Notes under the pieces: model-generated
Told to the model about the DNA's origin: nothing
Seen by the model: the letters and a program-made list of their open reading frames with translations, nothing else
Database searches by the model: none
Shown: positions 6,052 through 8,235 of the stretch, piece after piece
Numbering within the stretch: the stretch's first letter is position 1
Layout of the letters: the number at the start of each line of letters is the position of its first letter
Source of the DNA: an uncultured Sulfolobales archaeon
Lineage (GTDB): Archaea > Thermoproteota > Thermoprotei_A > Sulfolobales > Desulfurococcaceae
Assembly (NCBI GenBank): GCA_938003605.1
Contig: CALKYD010000105.1
Location: forward strand, 1-8,235
Direction: 5' to 3'
Length of the DNA: 8,235 bases
Translations under genes and position numbers: made by a program

Positions 6052-6303
6052 GTGGATATTTGGATAAGTGGAATGGTGTTCGAGTACTTGGCTCCCAGCG
6101 ATCAGCTCTTTAGTGAGGAAGCCTGGAATAACGGAGGCATCCACGGATGGGGGGCCTACGGCGTTGGGCTTGAATGGACTCCATGCCTCCCAGACCTTAA
6201 GATAGTGGAAGTAAAGGCAGCCCTACCGACGGTGCTTGATGACTCCAGGATACCTGTATTTCCGTTAGCGGGGAAACACTTAGTTTACGGGGTGCTTTTA
6301 TGA
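6052..6303 (+). CDS. Unrecognised 83-aa protein encoded just upstream of, and overlapping, dcd
   Basis: I do not recognise this protein. It is short and mildly acidic, with a glycine/tryptophan-rich middle (GGIHGWGAYGVGLEW, residues 28-42) and a C-terminal half rich in alternating hydrophobic residues (KIVEVKAALP, GKHLVYGVLL) that suggests beta strands. There is no signal peptide, membrane helix or metal-binding cysteine pattern; it has a single cysteine. It starts with GTG at 6052, right where the TATA box at 6023-6032 predicts transcription to begin. ATG at 6073 is an alternative that would shorten it by seven residues. Its stop overlaps the dcd start (ATGA, 6300-6303), which implies translational coupling. 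A role near deoxynucleotide metabolism is inferred from position only. Chance openness of so short a frame is possible, but the exact overlap favours a gene. Confidence 0.65.
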   Translation: MDIWISGMVFEYLAPSDQLFSEEAWNNGGIHGWGAYGVGLEWTPCLPDLKIVEVKAALPTVLDDSRIPVFPLAGKHLVYGVLL

Positions 6304-6827
6304 TACTGTCCGACATAGATCTAAGGACTCATATAGCTAAGGGGAGAATAATTATTGAACCATTTAGTGAAGACATAATTAGGGAGAATGGAGTAGACCT
6401 AAGGCTGGGGAAAGAGATCGCTAGGTTGAGGAGAACCAGCGAGCTTCTCGATACAAGGCTTGAGTTCAATGCATCTAAGTTCTACACTATTGAGAGAGGG
6501 GAATCATTCATTATACACCCAGATGAAAGAATCCTAGTTACAACCTTAGAGTACGTAAAGCTCCCCGCCGACATAATGGGCTTCGTTGAGTTGAGATCTA
6601 CGTTTGCAAGAATGGGGTTATCGATGCCGCCGACGATAATTGATGCAGGGTTTGAGGGAAACCTCACGCTAGAAGTGCATGGTTCAAGCTTTCCAGTGAA
6701 AGTATACGCAGGCCAGAGATTCGCTCACGCAATATTCGCGAAGACCAGTAGCTTAGTTGAAAGACCCTATAGAGGGAAGTACCATTGCCAAAGAGGAGTG
6801 ACTCTGCCTAGAATAAGCGATCACTGA
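6300..6827 (+). CDS. dcd: dCTP deaminase
   Basis: The 175-residue protein, normal length for archaeal Dcd, deaminates dCTP to dUTP, the precursor for dTMP; the enzyme is a trimeric cytosolic member of the dUTPase fold. Signatures: the N-terminal ILSDIDLRTHI, DLRLGKEI (33-40), RSTFARMGL (99-107), IDAGFEGNLTLE (114-125) with the probable catalytic Glu125, and the C-terminal nucleotide-binding YHCQRGVTLPR (161-171). Some archaeal members are bifunctional dCTP deaminase/dUTPases; the sequence alone does not settle which this is. GGGGTG at 6289-6294 is a reasonable ribosome site five bases before the ATG. The start overlaps the stop of the preceding small gene, so both are probably one transcript. 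Proximity to nrdD groups two steps of dNTP supply. Confidence 0.95.
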   Translation: MILSDIDLRTHIAKGRIIIEPFSEDIIRENGVDLRLGKEIARLRRTSELLDTRLEFNASKFYTIERGESFIIHPDERILVTTLEYVKLPADIMGFVELRSTFARMGLSMPPTIIDAGFEGNLTLEVHGSSFPVKVYAGQRFAHAIFAKTSSLVERPYRGKYHCQRGVTLPRISDH

Positions 6828-6875
6828 AAGCTCTACTGCATAATATTTAAACAGAGAACTGTTCGCAGCGCTACA

Positions 6876-6902
6876 AGTTTTTAACTTCAGCACATTATAA
6901 GC
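6876..6902 (+). promoter_or_regulatory. Candidate TATA boxes for the Xaa-Pro peptidase gene
   Basis: Two A/T-rich boxes lie here: agtttttaac (6876-6885) and cattataagc (6893-6902). The first predicts a start near 6905. The second predicts one near 6921, which would make the TTG/GTG start leaderless. A third A/T stretch at 6841-6851 (taatatttaaa) is further off. Confidence 0.4.
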
Positions 6903-6919
6903 TTCTTCAGGGATTAGAC

Positions 6920-8017
6920 TTGGTGAAAATAAGGAGAATAGTGGAATTAATGGAGTCTAAGAATCTCGACTCAGTATTGATTACTAGAAGCGACAACTTA
7001 CAGTATTACTTAAACGTAGATGTTTTAGCTGATTCAATAGCAGTACTTTACGTAGATCGTGGTGGTGAAGCAGCAATCTATGTACCTCCACTGGAGTACC
7101 ATAGGTTTAGGGACTCTTTGAGGGAGATTGATGTCAAGGCCTTCTCCAAGACCATTAAGCTCCCCAGCGAAGTAGTTATTGAGAAAAACGTGGAGGAACT
7201 AATTACTGACTTAACTAAAGACTCTAATAGGATTGGAGTAGACGCAGAGTCCTCGCCTATAGCTAGTAAAGTGATTAGAGTACTTGGCGACAAGCTAGTT
7301 GACGTAACGAGCGACATATATAGGCAGAGAATGATAAAGGATGGCGGTGAAGTGGAGGCCATAAGGGAGGCTATAAAGGCTACTGTAGCTGGCATAAAGA
7401 CGGCTGTATCTATGTTAAGTGACGATGTAACGGAAGCAGAGTTAGCCGGCGTATTTGAAGCAAGAGCCCGCTCAATGGGTTGCAGGGAGCACGCGTTTCC
7501 CACAATAGTTCTATTTAAGCCTACGAACAGCTATCCACATGGCCTGCCTAGCCGTAGAAAGCTGGGGAAGAGGAACCTAGTGCTAATAGATGCTGGAGCC
7601 AAGGTAAAAGGGTATTGCAGCGATGTAACTAGGAGCATGCCGTGGGGGAAGGCTGTTAAAGAAGAAGTTAAGATCATTGAAGCAGTGAACGAGGCTTTGG
7701 AATCGGCATTAGATAGCATAACCCCCGGAGTAAAGGCAGGCGAAGTGGACTTCATTGCGCGTAGAACCTTAGATAAGTACGGTTATTCAAAGTACTTCAT
7801 ACATGGATTAGGCCACGGACTCGGCGTAAGCGTTCACGAGCCTCCCTACATAACTATAGGCAGCGAGACCGTTATAGAGCCGGGGATGGTGTTTACCGTA
7901 GAGCCTGGAGTCTACATACCTGGAGTTATTGGAGTTAGGATAGAAGAAGACGTGCTCGTCGACAATAGGGGGGTGAAAGTCCTTACAGACAGTCTTAGCA
8001 GAGTGATTTATCCGTGA
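6920..8017 (+). CDS. pepQ: Xaa-Pro dipeptidase/aminopeptidase, peptidase family M24
   Basis: This cytosolic metallopeptidase should cleave dipeptides or short peptides at an Xaa-Pro bond. Residues 1 to about 135 form the creatinase-like N-terminal domain (SVLITRSDNLQYYLN and onward). The rest is the pita-bread catalytic domain with all five metal ligands: Asp224 (LIDAG), Asp235 (CSDVTR), His299 (HGLGHGLG), Glu328 (TVEPGVY) and Glu342 (VRIEED). The 11-residue and 14-residue spacings match archaeal prolidase, and 365 residues is the usual length. Prolidase and aminopeptidase P members cannot be told apart safely here. The start is uncertain: TTG 6920 and GTG 6923 are adjacent, with weak AGGGA at 6909-6913; ATG 6950 would cut into the first helix. 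The 3' end overlaps the convergent phosphatase gene by ten bases. Confidence 0.92.
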   Translation: MVKIRRIVELMESKNLDSVLITRSDNLQYYLNVDVLADSIAVLYVDRGGEAAIYVPPLEYHRFRDSLREIDVKAFSKTIKLPSEVVIEKNVEELITDLTKDSNRIGVDAESSPIASKVIRVLGDKLVDVTSDIYRQRMIKDGGEVEAIREAIKATVAGIKTAVSMLSDDVTEAELAGVFEARARSMGCREHAFPTIVLFKPTNSYPHGLPSRRKLGKRNLVLIDAGAKVKGYCSDVTRSMPWGKAVKEEVKIIEAVNEALESALDSITPGVKAGEVDFIARRTLDKYGYSKYFIHGLGHGLGVSVHEPPYITIGSETVIEPGMVFTVEPGVYIPGVIGVRIEEDVLVDNRGVKVLTDSLSRVIYP

Positions 8018-8235
8018 AGTCCTCGAGAACTGATTATCTTTGACACTAAGTGGCTTGGGCCAGCAACTAGCGATTCAACGCCTCGGACTTCGTGGAGGTC
8101 TACAGCTAGATCGCGGCCCTTCCTATCGCAGACTCTTAATCCAACTCTCCTAGCTAGTGCGCAGCCAGCTGCTATATCAATGTTCCGCAGCTTCCCAGTA
8201 TCGTTGTACGCTAAGCATATTCTGCCTGTTGCGAC
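8008..8235 (-). CDS. Inositol monophosphatase/FBPase-family phosphatase, C-terminal 75 residues (partial)
   Basis: On the minus strand the frame enters at 8235 and ends with TAA at 8010-8008. The visible part has GRICLAYNDTGKLRNIDIAAG, which matches the family's late motif: the Asp of W-D-x-A-A-G is the metal ligand. Here Ile replaces the usual Trp. It continues with a Rossmann-like GCALARRVGLRV and ends GPSHLVSKIISSRG, the typical last strand and helix (GP/GN-x-x-L). Such Mg-dependent enzymes hydrolyse inositol phosphates or, in archaea, often fructose 1,6-bisphosphate; the substrate cannot be told from this fragment. The N-terminal metal motifs lie outside the window. Its stop codon lies inside the end of the Xaa-Pro peptidase gene on the other strand. 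Confidence 0.85.
   Translation of the reverse strand, partial: VATGRICLAYNDTGKLRNIDIAAGCALARRVGLRVCDRKGRDLAVDLHEVRGVESLVAGPSHLVSKIISSRGLHG

Noticed and set aside
1..8235. CRISPR arrays, insertion sequences, integrase attachment sites or a defence system
   Set aside because: No regularly spaced repeats, transposase frames or terminal inverted repeats were seen. The tRNA 3' end is not repeated elsewhere in the window. The genes are ordinary core-metabolism genes.

Overview
The window reads as chromosomal DNA of a hyperthermophilic or thermophilic archaeon, most likely a crenarchaeote (Thermoproteota). The evidence is an archaeal aIF5A with its hypusine site, an intron-bearing tRNA-Trp with a bulge-helix-bulge splice signal and no encoded CCA, TATA-like boxes about 25 bases before predicted transcript starts, arginine codons that are mostly AGA/AGG, and proteins of archaeal type. 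I cannot name the genus.

Layout from left to right. Positions 1-190 (minus) hold the N-terminal part of translation factor aIF5A. Positions 336-479 (plus) are tRNA-Trp(CCA) with a 69-nt intron. Positions 521 to about 751 (minus) encode a small zinc-ribbon protein of unknown role. Its upstream region faces mtnA (915-1991, plus), the methylthioribose-1-phosphate isomerase of methionine salvage. Next is a 3.8-kb gene (2116-5952, plus) for the anaerobic (class III) ribonucleotide reductase NrdD. Two inteins, of 317 and 336 residues, interrupt it, and a 625-residue enzyme should remain after splicing. It is followed by an unrecognised 83-codon gene (6052-6303) that overlaps the start of dcd (dCTP deaminase, 6300-6827) by four bases. 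Then come an M24-family Xaa-Pro peptidase (about 6920-8017, plus) and the C-terminal end of an inositol-monophosphatase-family gene on the minus strand (8008-8235). The last two genes overlap tail to tail by 10 bases.

Functionally the centre of the window concerns deoxynucleotide supply. NrdD makes dNTPs without oxygen, and Dcd turns dCTP into dUTP for dTMP synthesis; the small gene between them may share an operon with dcd. MtnA may be linked indirectly, because the NrdD activase (not in this window) is a radical-SAM enzyme and leaves 5'-deoxyadenosine, which MTA-type salvage enzymes can process.

The most notable feature is the doubly intein-split nrdD. One intein lies directly before the conserved PFTNFT motif. 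The other lies directly before a Cys-Cys pair that probably contains the thiyl-radical cysteine. Both carry remnants of LAGLIDADG endonuclease domains in which the acidic catalytic residues appear lost, so they look like fixed, no longer mobile, elements. The tRNA-Trp intron, with repeated box-C-like heptamers and a competing 9-bp pairing with the anticodon loop, is the second item of interest.
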